Assembly: GCA_965369635.1 (NCBI GenBank)
Contig: CBDURC010000155.1
Location: forward strand, 1 to 7,253
Direction: 5' to 3'
Length of the DNA: 7,253 bases
Source: UBA3071 sp965369635
GTDB taxonomy: Bacteria > Chloroflexota > Anaerolineae > UBA3071
Below the pieces are notes generated by a model that saw only the letters and a list, made by a program, of their open reading frames with translations, did not search any database and was not told the origin of the DNA. Below, one piece after another: positions 1-5,035 of the stretch. The position numbers and the translations under genes were made by a program. The stretch's first letter is position 1, and the number at the start of each line of letters is the position of its first letter.

Positions 1-1
1 C

Positions 2-178
2 GTAGCCGGCGCCTTCGCCGTGAAGGGCGTGAGCGCGATGCGCGGCAAGCGGCTGCTGGTGCTCGACGATCTGGTGGATTCGGGCATGACGATGCAGGAG
101 GTCACCCGCGTGCTGCTGCGAGCCGGAGCGGCGCGGGTGGCCGTGCTGGCTTTGACCAAGACCATCCATGCCAATTGA
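2..178 (+). CDS. Phosphoribosyltransferase-domain protein, C-terminal part (5' end outside window)
   Basis: The open frame enters from the left edge and ends at TGA 176-178, leaving 58 C-terminal residues. The motif LLVLDDLVDSGMTM is the PRPP-binding loop of type I phosphoribosyltransferases: a hydrophobic strand, two acidic residues, then a small-residue loop. It is followed by a helix and a last strand (ARVAVLALTK), as expected for the end of a PRT fold. The family binds the 5-phosphate and ribose of PRPP through this loop. ComF-like proteins, standalone PRTs and RecQ-type helicases with a fused PRT domain all carry it, and without the N-terminus I cannot choose among them. The stop codon lies inside the 9-bp direct repeat that flanks the next element (173-181). 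That insertion therefore duplicated the end of the gene without changing the protein. Confidence 0.75.
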   Translation, partial: VAGAFAVKGVSAMRGKRLLVLDDLVDSGMTMQEVTRVLLRAGAARVAVLALTKTIHAN

Positions 179-181
179 AGG
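173..181. repeat. Left 9-bp direct repeat (putative target-site duplication)
   Basis: AATTGAAGG, identical to 384-392. It contains the TGA stop codon (176-178) of the upstream phosphoribosyltransferase gene. Confidence 0.6.
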
Positions 182-383
182 TTCTGTACTGGGCACTTCT
201 TCGAAAAGCAGCCGAAAGGGACGCGGACAATCGCGGATGACCACGGACAGTTTGGAAAGAAGTCCAGTGTCTCCAGTGTAAACTGGGGAATTGCTGTCTT
301 GGCACTCTCCAATGGGCGAAGGACAGACCAAGTCCGTGTTTGTCCGTGTTCGTCCGCGTCCTAGCAGAAGTGTCCGGTAGTGG
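182..383. mobile_element. MITE-like inverted-repeat element with 9-bp target duplication
   Basis: A ~202-bp non-coding block is bounded by the exact 9-bp direct repeat AATTGAAGG (173-181 and 384-392), as a target-site duplication would be. Just inside are imperfect terminal inverted repeats: TACTGGGCACTTCT (187-200) against the complement of 366-379, TACCGGACACTTCT, 12 of 14 matching. A second inverted pair lies deeper (219-248 against 332-361, 24 of 30 matching), and a small hairpin CCAGT-GTAA-ACTGG sits at 273-286. There is no transposase, so if mobile it would be moved in trans. A 9-bp duplication is known for IS4- and IS1-type elements, but I do not recognise the ends. Only one copy is visible, so mobility is inferred. 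Confidence 0.55.
332..361. repeat. Three tandem ~10-bp units forming the inner inverted repeat
   Basis: Three consecutive decamers, GTCCGTGTTT, GTCCGTGTTC and GTCCGCGTCC, make up the right inner arm. Its complement matches 219-248 at 24 of 30 positions, including an uninterrupted GGACGCGGAC. About 83 bp separate the arms, so a long cruciform or RNA stem is possible. This belongs to the MITE-like element at 182-383. Confidence 0.6.
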
Positions 384-392
384 AATTGAAGG
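384..392. repeat. Right 9-bp direct repeat (putative target-site duplication)
   Basis: AATTGAAGG, identical to 173-181. It lies four bases beyond the right inverted repeat (366-379). Joining the two copies and removing the DNA between them restores a plausible uninterrupted downstream sequence. Confidence 0.6.
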
Positions 393-394
393 GA

Positions 395-423
395 GCAAGT
401 AGACAAGCAAGCAAGTACACAAG
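395..423. repeat. Near-perfect 13-bp direct repeat, intergenic
   Basis: GCAAGTAGACAAG (395-407) and GCAAGTACACAAG (411-423) differ at one base and are 16 bp apart, linked by further CAAG units. This simple, CAAG-rich DNA lies in the non-coding stretch between the MITE-like element and the oxidase gene. I see no credible gene here; short frames across it have no family signature. Confidence 0.5.
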
Positions 424-456
424 GCGTGATGTGGGTCTTCGGTCGGCCTCTGGATC

Positions 457-498
457 GCCGAGGTCTCCTGACCACTTGTTTGCCGAGGTCTCCTGACC
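457..498. repeat. 17-bp exact direct repeat pair, intergenic
   Basis: GCCGAGGTCTCCTGACC occurs at 457-473 and again at 482-498, 25 bp apart start to start. Each copy contains a GGTC-TCCT-GACC mini-hairpin. The spacer is only 8 bp (ACTTGTTT). This is a dispersed-repeat style of intergenic DNA rather than a CRISPR, because there are only two units and the spacer is too short. The rest of 424-594 shows no gene. Confidence 0.55.
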
Positions 499-594
499 GA
501 GGCATCTGGTATTCCCGGAACGTAGGCCATCTGAGTGTGGCCAAAACAGCTTGGGCATGGTGCAAGAGACTCCTGCTACAGTGCGCCGGCCTTG

Positions 595-632
595 TCTCTA
601 CGTCCTAAGCCTGGGGGTCTTGACGTTAGAGA
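595..632 (-). terminator. Stem-loop downstream of the oxidase gene, terminator-like without U-tract
   Basis: TCTCTACGTC (595-604) pairs with GACGTTAGAGA (622-632), giving ten base pairs with one bulged T and a 17-nt loop. It begins 14 bp beyond the stop codon of the - strand oxidase gene (646-648), where a terminator or 3'-end-stabilising stem is expected. No T-run follows on the - strand, so classic intrinsic termination is doubtful. Confidence 0.35.
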
Positions 633-645
633 TCCTGGCGGTGCC

Positions 646-2043
646 CTACGGCAGGATCTTGGCCGGATTCAGGATGTTGTGTGGATCGAACGCTTGCTTG
701 ATGCGCCGCATCATCTCCACCTGTACCTCCCCCAGGGCCATGGTCAGATACTCACGTCTCGTGGCACCGATGCCATGCTCGGCGGTCAACTGCCCGCCCA
801 TGGAGAAAGCCAGCTCGTAGATAGCCTCCCGGACGGACGGAACCACCGCCGCCCAGGTATCCTCGTCCAGCTCGTCCTTCAAAATGGTCACGTGCACATT
901 GCCGTCGCCCGTATGACCGAAGTTCCATATCCGCACGTCGTGTTGCGCGGCGATCTCCCGTATCCCCTCCAACAGCAGCGGTATCCGCGACCGGGGCACC
1001 ACCACGTCCTCCATGTGATTGATCGGACAGGCGTGGTTGATGGCTTCAATGATCAGTTGCCGCGCTTTCCACAGGCGATCCCGCGTGGGACGGTCGCGGG
1101 CCACCAGCACGTCGAGAGCGCCGTTGTCCAGGCAGGCTTCCGCCACCGTTTCCATGTCGGCGTCAATCTGCTCCTGGTGGTTGCCGTCAATGGTAATCAG
1201 CAATTGCGCCGCAGCGTCGCGATAGGGAGCCCGCTCCTCCGTCAGTGCCTCACAGGCCTGCACGATGTCCCGCTCCATGAATTCGATGGCCGTGGGCACC
1301 ACCCGCCGCTTGATGATGTCAGACACGGTCTTGGCCGCCGCGCCGAAGTCGTCGTAGGGAACCAGCAAATCAACACGCAGCTTGGGCAGGGGCAGCAGTC
1401 GAAAGATGATCTTGGTGACCACGGCCAGCGTCCCCTCGGAGCCGATGAGCAGTTGGAGCAGGCTGTAGCCGGTGACGTTCTTGACCAGCTTGCCACCAGC
1501 CTGGAAAACCTCGCCGTTGGGCAGCACCGCCTCCAGGCCGCAGACATAGTCCTTGGTAGTGCCGTACTTGACGGCACGGGGTCCCCCGGCGCTTTCGGCG
1601 ATGTTGCCGCCGATACAGCAGGAATCGAGGCTGGCCGGATCGGGCGGGTAAAACAGTCCTTCAGCCTCCACAGCCCTGTGCAAATCGCCCGTGATCACCC
1701 CCGGCTCGACGGTGACCATCAGGTTGTCTCTGTCTATCTCCAGAATGCGGTTCATCTTCTCCACCGAGAGGATGATGCCGCCGCAGGTTGCCACTGCACC
1801 CCCGCTGAGACCCTGGCCGCCAGCACGCGGAACTACCGGGATCAGCTCCCGGTCAGCCAGCTTCATGATCCGCGAAACCTGCTCGGTGGTCTCCACTTTG
1901 ACCACCACTTCGGGATCCGCCCGCAGGCCCACGGTCTCATCGTGCGTGTAAGGTTCCAGAGCCTCGCCGTCCACGATCACGTTCTCTCCGCCGACGATGG
2001 CGCGCAGTTGGGCCAGAATCTCGCTGTCCACCTTCTTGTACAT
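646..2043 (-). CDS. glcD: GlcD-family FAD-linked oxidase (glycolate oxidase / D-lactate dehydrogenase type)
   Basis: This is a complete 465-residue protein of the VAO/PCMH flavoprotein superfamily. The family oxidises 2-hydroxy acids such as glycolate or D-lactate to 2-keto acids through FAD. The N-terminal FAD-binding domain (about 40-215) shows PRAGGQGLSGG (72-82) and IGGNIAESAGGPRAVKYG (144-161), then LEAVLPNGEV and GSEGTLAVVTK. The C-terminal cap domain has GHTGDGNVH (376-384), EHGIG (422-426) and a closing DPHNILNPAKILP, all standard for GlcD and at the usual length. ATG at 2041-2043 is preceded by AGGAG (2049-2053) with 5-nt spacing. A promoter lies at 2086-2114. No glcE or glcF neighbour is visible, so it may act alone or with partners elsewhere. 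The exact substrate (glycolate, D-lactate or another D-2-hydroxy acid) cannot be read from sequence. Confidence 0.93.
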   Translation of the reverse strand: MYKKVDSEILAQLRAIVGGENVIVDGEALEPYTHDETVGLRADPEVVVKVETTEQVSRIMKLADRELIPVVPRAGGQGLSGGAVATCGGIILSVEKMNRILEIDRDNLMVTVEPGVITGDLHRAVEAEGLFYPPDPASLDSCCIGGNIAESAGGPRAVKYGTTKDYVCGLEAVLPNGEVFQAGGKLVKNVTGYSLLQLLIGSEGTLAVVTKIIFRLLPLPKLRVDLLVPYDDFGAAAKTVSDIIKRRVVPTAIEFMERDIVQACEALTEERAPYRDAAAQLLITIDGNHQEQIDADMETVAEACLDNGALDVLVARDRPTRDRLWKARQLIIEAINHACPINHMEDVVVPRSRIPLLLEGIREIAAQHDVRIWNFGHTGDGNVHVTILKDELDEDTWAAVVPSVREAIYELAFSMGGQLTAEHGIGATRREYLTMALGEVQVEMMRRIKQAFDPHNILNPAKILP

Positions 2044-2085
2044 CGTTGCTCCTTGCTGCTTGCAGTGGTTGGAAGTGCGACGGGG

Positions 2086-2114
2086 ATTATACTACGGCAG
2101 CGGTTTTCCACCAA
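2086..2114 (-). promoter_or_regulatory. Sigma-70-type promoter for the FAD oxidase gene
   Basis: On the - strand a perfect TATAAT (complement of 2086-2091) lies 17 bp downstream of TTGGTG (complement of 2109-2114). Transcription would begin near 2079, giving a ~36-nt leader that includes the AGGAG ribosome site. Confidence 0.55.
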
Positions 2115-2126
2115 GATTAAGTGGAA
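2106..2126. promoter_or_regulatory. Inverted repeat overlapping the oxidase -35 box, possible operator
   Basis: TTCCAC (2106-2111) and GTGGAA (2121-2126) form a perfect 6-bp dyad with a 9-bp gap. The left arm covers part of the -35 hexamer at 2109-2114, which suits a dimeric repressor. No regulator gene is in the window, so this rests on symmetry and position only. Confidence 0.3.
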
Positions 2127-2161
2127 GCTCACGGCGGGAATGAGACATGTCGCGCCAGCAA

Positions 2162-2187
2162 GGCCCCTCTTGCGTCTGGCCCCTCTT
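2162..2187 (+). promoter_or_regulatory. 10-bp direct repeats just upstream of the Cas4-like operon promoter
   Basis: GGCCCCTCTT occurs at 2162-2171 and 2178-2187, 16 bp apart. A degenerate third copy, GGCCCTTCT, lies at 2200-2208 within the promoter spacer. The second copy ends three bases before the -35 box (2191). The arrangement could be a direct-repeat binding site, or just low-complexity pyrimidine DNA. Confidence 0.3.
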
Positions 2188-2190
2188 TTC

Positions 2191-2219
2191 TTGACCATCG
2201 GCCCTTCTGTGTGTATAAT
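2191..2219 (+). promoter_or_regulatory. Near-consensus sigma-70 promoter; predicted leaderless transcript
   Basis: TTGACC (2191-2196), a 17-bp spacer, then TATAAT (2214-2219): 11 of 12 consensus positions. The expected start site is around 2225-2227, only 2-4 nt before the ATG at 2229. No Shine-Dalgarno sequence precedes that ATG, so the mRNA is probably leaderless or nearly so. Confidence 0.7.
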
Positions 2220-2228
2220 CGGGCCGCT

Positions 2229-2501
2229 ATGTCACCAGTGAATAAGAGAAGCAGAGTCCGATCCTACACGCGCGCCAGCGAGGTAGGACAATACGTCTAC
2301 TGTGCCCGAGCCTGGTGGCTGGGTGCAGTGCAGCAGGTGCGGCCAGTCAACGTGAAGGAACTGCGGGCCGGTCGGGCAGCGCACCGACAGCATGGCCGGC
2401 AAGTCGTTGGCTATCACCGCCTGCGCGGCCTGGGCTATTCGCTCTTGCTGGCCGCGTTGCTCCTGGTCGTAGTCTCAATCTGGATGGTGAGCCGTGGCTG
2501 A
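2229..2501 (+). CDS. Cas4/DUF83-like N-terminal segment with C-terminal membrane anchor
   Basis: This 90-residue protein starts at ATG 2229, directly after the promoter. Residues 13-29 (YTRASEVGQYVYCARAW) match the N-terminal helix of Cas4-like RecB-family nucleases, which usually reads 'S-x-[IV]-x-x-Y-x-Y-C-P-R'. Here P is replaced by A, and Cys25 sits where the first iron-sulfur ligand of Cas4 lies. AGRAAHRQHG (47-56) matches the 'G-x-x-H' motif containing the conserved active-site histidine. The core strands, D/E-x-K motif and three C-terminal cysteines are absent; instead one membrane helix (about 68-87) ends the protein. Basic residues before the helix suggest a cytoplasmic N-terminus. 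The missing portion appears to be the gene at 3343-3873. The stop overlaps the next gene by 8 nt, implying translational coupling. The family assignment is my own motif reading; function is inferred. Confidence 0.6.
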   Translation: MSPVNKRSRVRSYTRASEVGQYVYCARAWWLGAVQQVRPVNVKELRAGRAAHRQHGRQVVGYHRLRGLGYSLLLAALLLVVVSIWMVSRG

Positions 2502-3291
2502 GCGCTTGTTCTGGCTGCTCCTGATCGTCGTTCTGCTCGTCGCGACGACAGCCATTGGTTTCTATGTTCAGGCAAGCACAGGCAGCAGTGCACCGGCCGG
2601 TCTGTTTGGCCTGAGGCTGCCCTGGAGAGCTGAAGTTCGGCTGACGGCCACGGCCACCAAGACACCGGCTGCCGTGCCCGCGGCCACGGCTACGCCCACT
2701 CCACTGCAGCAGTTGCCGACGCTCACGCCTTCGGCCACGCCGACTGAGAGCTCACCTTTGGCAGAGCCTACCTCCGTGCAGCCCGCCGCGTTGCCTCCAA
2801 CCAGTACACCGCCTCCTTCACTCTCCCAGAAGCTGTCCGGCGTGGCCAGGGAGCACGGCATTGATCTTAGTGGCCGGTTCGTGGTCGTGGATCAGAACCA
2901 ACAGCGGATGCACGTCATTGAGGATGGGGTGGAGGTTCGTACTTTGCCGGTGAGCACCGGCGATCCCGACAACCACTATCGTACCCCAGCTTGGTCAGGG
3001 ATGATCGGCGATTACTGGGGCAGCTTCAGCGCTCTCGGCGTCTGGGGCGACAACGCCTGGTATCTGTTCGAGCTGCCGGGAGGTGGCACCATTCTCATTC
3101 ACAGTGCGCCTTACGTCGTTCAGGACGGGGTCAAGGTCTACCAGGAACTGGATGCTGTAGGGCTCTACCCTGCCTCTCGCGGCTGCATCCGCCTGCTGCC
3201 GGAGGAAGCCCAATGGTTCACCGACTGGCAGCCGCAGGGGGTGCCTATCGTCATCCTGCCCTGGGATGGCGGCACTGCCCGGCAGGGATAG
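2494..3291 (+). CDS. Membrane-anchored L,D-transpeptidase (YkuD domain)
   Basis: This 265-residue protein starts at GTG 2494, overlapping the upstream stop (GTGGCTGA). Residues 5-25 form a signal-anchor helix. Residues 51-109 are a Thr/Pro/Ala-rich spacer of the kind that carries a domain away from the membrane. Residues 126-257 are the YkuD catalytic domain. Visible landmarks are LIHSAP (201-206, His203) and SRGCIRL (228-234, catalytic Cys231, Arg233); families usually read 'S-x-G-C-[IV]-R'. These enzymes act outside the membrane, making 3-3 peptidoglycan cross-links or attaching proteins to the wall by a cysteine acyl-enzyme. No LysM or other wall-binding domain is present. The gene sits between the two Cas4-like halves. 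The ribosome site is weak, so coupling to the upstream gene is likely. Confidence 0.9.
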   Translation: MAERLFWLLLIVVLLVATTAIGFYVQASTGSSAPAGLFGLRLPWRAEVRLTATATKTPAAVPAATATPTPLQQLPTLTPSATPTESSPLAEPTSVQPAALPPTSTPPPSLSQKLSGVAREHGIDLSGRFVVVDQNQQRMHVIEDGVEVRTLPVSTGDPDNHYRTPAWSGMIGDYWGSFSALGVWGDNAWYLFELPGGGTILIHSAPYVVQDGVKVYQELDAVGLYPASRGCIRLLPEEAQWFTDWQPQGVPIVILPWDGGTARQG

Positions 3292-3304
3292 GACAGCAAG
3301 GCCA

Positions 3305-3335
3305 GAGCTCAAGGCAGGGGCCCTTGAGCTCGTTT
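3305..3335 (+). terminator. 10-bp perfect intercistronic hairpin, terminator- or attenuator-like
   Basis: GAGCTCAAGG (3305-3314) pairs perfectly with CCTTGAGCTC (3322-3331) around a 7-nt loop and is followed by GTTT. It begins 14 bp after the transpeptidase stop and ends 11 bp before the ATG at 3343. The T-run is short, so termination may be partial. It could set the level of the third gene or mark an mRNA processing point. Confidence 0.45.
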
Positions 3336-3342
3336 CCAGACC

Positions 3343-3873
3343 ATGGATACCACGTTATTCCGGCTCCTCATCGCCGTCTTGGCGGTGGTGGGCGTCATGC
3401 TGCTGCTGTGGTCCCGGAGGCTGCGACGAAAGGCGGGGCTGCCCGCCGGTCGTGTGGTCTACAGCGATACTGGGGCTTGGCAGCGGTGTGAACGTCCCCT
3501 CTTCAGTCAGCGCTATCGACTCAGCGGGCGGCCGGACTACCTGGTGGAGGTGAAGGGCGCCACCATCCCCGTGGAGGTGAAGTCCACTCGCCGGCCTCCT
3601 ATCCCGTACCGCTCTCACTTGATGCAGTTGGCCGCCTACTGTCTGCTGGTAGAAGATACGCATGGTCAGAGTCCGCCCTATGGCTTGCTGCACTACAGCG
3701 ATGGTACAGTGCGGGTGGACTACACTTCCCAGCTTCGGTCTGCGTTGCTGGCGACTCTGAACGAGATGCGGCGCTCGCGCTCCAGAAGAGACGTCTCCCG
3801 CTCCCACGATGAACCTGCCCGCTGCCATCGCTGCGGCTACCGCAGCTCCTGCGATCAGCGTTTGGCTACCTGA
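3343..3873 (+). CDS. Membrane-anchored Cas4-like PD-(D/E)XK nuclease core with Fe-S cysteines
   Basis: This 176-residue protein has an N-terminal membrane helix at residues 5-23 followed by SRRLRRK, which predicts a cytoplasmic C-terminal domain. The domain carries RecB/Cas4-type motifs in order: GRPDYLVE (62-69, Asp65), IPVEVKS (75-81, Glu78-x-Lys80), QLAAYCLLVE (95-104, motif with Gln95 and Tyr99), and C-x2-C-x5-C (Cys161, 164, 170) at the end. The three cysteines match the C-terminal cluster ligands of Cas4. The N-terminal helix with the fourth cysteine and the active-site histidine is missing, but lies in the protein at 2229-2501. ATG 3343 is the only reasonable start, since an in-frame TGA lies at 3325-3327. 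No Shine-Dalgarno site precedes it. Cas4 proteins cleave single-stranded DNA ends; here no cas1, cas2 or CRISPR array is visible, so a CRISPR role is not supported. Confidence 0.75.
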   Translation: MDTTLFRLLIAVLAVVGVMLLLWSRRLRRKAGLPAGRVVYSDTGAWQRCERPLFSQRYRLSGRPDYLVEVKGATIPVEVKSTRRPPIPYRSHLMQLAAYCLLVEDTHGQSPPYGLLHYSDGTVRVDYTSQLRSALLATLNEMRRSRSRRDVSRSHDEPARCHRCGYRSSCDQRLAT

Positions 3874-3892
3874 CATCTCTCCGCCAAAAACC

Positions 3893-3919
3893 AAGGGCCA
3901 CTCTTGACAAGTGACCCTT
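3893..3919. terminator. Imperfect hairpin after the nuclease gene, enclosing the tRNA -35 box
   Basis: AAGGG-C-CACT (3893-3902) pairs with AGTG-A-CCCTT (3910-3919): nine pairs with one C/A mismatch and a 7-nt loop. On the - strand it is followed by GG then five T's (complement of 3886-3892), so it looks more like a terminator for leftward transcription. On the + strand it has no T-run. The loop contains TTGACA, the -35 box of the tRNA promoter. Confidence 0.35.
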
Positions 3920-3932
3920 CCTGCGTTAGAAT
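3904..3932 (+). promoter_or_regulatory. Promoter for tRNA-Arg
   Basis: A perfect TTGACA (3904-3909) is separated by 17 bp from TAGAAT (3927-3932). Initiation is expected at about 3939-3940, immediately before the mature tRNA 5' end at 3941, so the precursor leader would be only one or two nucleotides. Confidence 0.75.
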
Positions 3933-3940
3933 GGAATTGT

Positions 3941-4016
3941 GCCCCCGTAGCTCAGTGGACAGAGCGGCGGACTTCTAATCCGTTGGTCGCAGGTTCGAGT
4001 CCTGCCGGGGGTGCCA
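3941..4016 (+). tRNA. trnR: tRNA-Arg, anticodon UCU (reads AGA)
   Basis: A 76-nt cloverleaf with encoded CCA. The acceptor stem GCCCCCG (3941-3947) pairs with CGGGGGT, with one G-U at the end. The D arm is GCTC/GAGC. The anticodon stem GCGGA/TCCGT (one G-U pair) holds the loop CTTCTAA, with anticodon TCT at 3974-3976. The T arm is GCAGG-TTCGAGT-CCTGC. The discriminator is G, and CCA is 4014-4016. It decodes AGA, a rare codon in high-GC genomes. No integrase or attachment-site repeat is seen beside it. Confidence 0.96.
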
Positions 4017-4024
4017 GGGATGGA

Positions 4025-4054
4025 TGTACAATGAATGTAGTGACCCCTTAGAAT
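4025..4054 (+). promoter_or_regulatory. Candidate promoter for msrPQ
   Basis: TGTACA (4025-4030), an 18-bp spacer and TAGAAT (4049-4054) match 9 of 12 consensus positions. They lie between the tRNA 3' end and the msrP start at 4091. Read-through from the tRNA promoter is an alternative. Confidence 0.35.
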
Positions 4055-4090
4055 GTGGGAGGACTCGATGGCGGAACAGGAGAAAGGACA

Positions 4091-5035
4091 GTGAACAAGA
4101 TCCACCCCAGTGAGATCACCCCAGAGCATGTCTATCTCAACAGGCGCCAATTCATGGCCGGTGTAAGCGCCCTCGTCGTGAGCTCGCTTCTCGGCGGTTG
4201 CGCAGAGGAGCCCCAACAGCCAACTCCGACGGCCATCCCGGAGACCACGTCTCGTGGGCCGAGCCTGGACACAGATGAACGGGGGAATCTGATCACACCA
4301 TACGATAGCATCATCAGCTACAACAACTTCTACGAGTTTAGCCTCTCTAAAGAGGGCGTGGCGAAGCTCGCCCAGGACTTCAAGACGACTTCCTGGCAGG
4401 TGGAAGTGGGAGGGCTCGTGGGAAAGCCCAGGACCTTCGACTTGGAGGAGCTCCTGGAGTTCGAGCAAGAGGAGCGAGTCTACCGGATGCGCTGCGTCGA
4501 GGCCTGGTCCATGGTCATCCCCTGGAATGGTTTTCCCCTACGGAAGCTGCTCGACGTAGTGGAGCCGGCCGCGGAAGCCAGATATGTGCGCTTTGAGACC
4601 CTGTTTGACCCCGAACGCATGCCCGGGCAGAGGTCCGGAGCACTTGACTGGCCTTACGTGGAGGGGCTGCGGTTGGACGAGGCGCGGCACGACCTCACGC
4701 TCCTGTCCACGGGGATCTATGGCAAACCACTGACACCCCAGAACGGAGCGCCTGTTCGGCTGGTCGTTCCCTGGAAGTACGGCTTCAAGAACATCAAGTC
4801 CATCGTGCGAATCGACCTGGTGGCGGAGCAACCGCTCTCCTCGTGGATGGCCGCAGCCCCCCGCGAGTACGGTTTCTATGCCAATGTGAACCCGGACGTG
4901 CCTCATCCGCGCTGGTCGCAGGCGACTGAGCGAGTGATCGGCGCAGGTGGTAGGCGCAAGACATTGCTGTTCAACGGATATGAAGACGAGGTAGCCCATC
5001 TCTACGTGGGCATGGATCTAAGAGAGTCGTTCTAG
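4091..5035 (+). CDS. msrP: Protein-methionine-sulfoxide reductase catalytic subunit MsrP (Tat lipoprotein)
   Basis: This 314-residue molybdopterin enzyme of the sulfite oxidase fold reduces oxidised methionines in exported proteins. The sequence follows E. coli MsrP (YedY) closely: SYNNFYEF (76-83), YRMRCVEAWSMV (131-142, with Cys135 as the predicted molybdenum ligand), PYVEGLRLDEA (188-198), PQNGAPVRLVVPWKYGF (216-232), YGFYANVNP (260-268) and HPRWSQATER (272-281). The N-terminus has a twin-arginine signal (NRRQFMAG, 17-24) ending in LLGGC, where Cys37 fits a lipobox. I chose GTG 4091 because AGGAG (4078-4082) lies 8 nt upstream; an in-frame GTG at 4055 has no ribosome site. The membrane helper MsrQ follows with a 1-nt overlap. 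Electrons come from MsrQ. Confidence 0.95.
   Translation: MNKIHPSEITPEHVYLNRRQFMAGVSALVVSSLLGGCAEEPQQPTPTAIPETTSRGPSLDTDERGNLITPYDSIISYNNFYEFSLSKEGVAKLAQDFKTTSWQVEVGGLVGKPRTFDLEELLEFEQEERVYRMRCVEAWSMVIPWNGFPLRKLLDVVEPAAEARYVRFETLFDPERMPGQRSGALDWPYVEGLRLDEARHDLTLLSTGIYGKPLTPQNGAPVRLVVPWKYGFKNIKSIVRIDLVAEQPLSSWMAAAPREYGFYANVNPDVPHPRWSQATERVIGAGGRRKTLLFNGYEDEVAHLYVGMDLRESF

Noticed and set aside
457..498. CRISPR-like repeat pair, considered because Cas4-like genes are nearby
   Set aside because: Only two repeats of 17 bp with an 8-bp gap; no array and no other cas gene in the window.
2121..2228. N-terminal extension of the 90-residue Cas4-like segment to an upstream start
   Set aside because: The extension would run through the TTGACC/TATAAT promoter and its residues show no family similarity. 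The ATG at 2229 fits the predicted transcript start.
535..2241. A long (568-codon) open frame on the + strand across the oxidase gene
   Set aside because: It is antisense to a complete, motif-rich GlcD-type gene with promoter and ribosome site. Its translation is His/Arg/Gln-rich with no domain, typical of a high-GC shadow frame.
4055..4090. Earlier GTG start for MsrP
   Set aside because: It has no Shine-Dalgarno site, and AGGAG is well spaced before GTG 4091. The added residues are not part of a normal Tat signal.
3926..4468. - strand open frame across the tRNA and the msrP 5' end
   Set aside because: It overlaps a well-formed tRNA and the Tat signal of MsrP, has no recognisable domain, and is a shadow frame.
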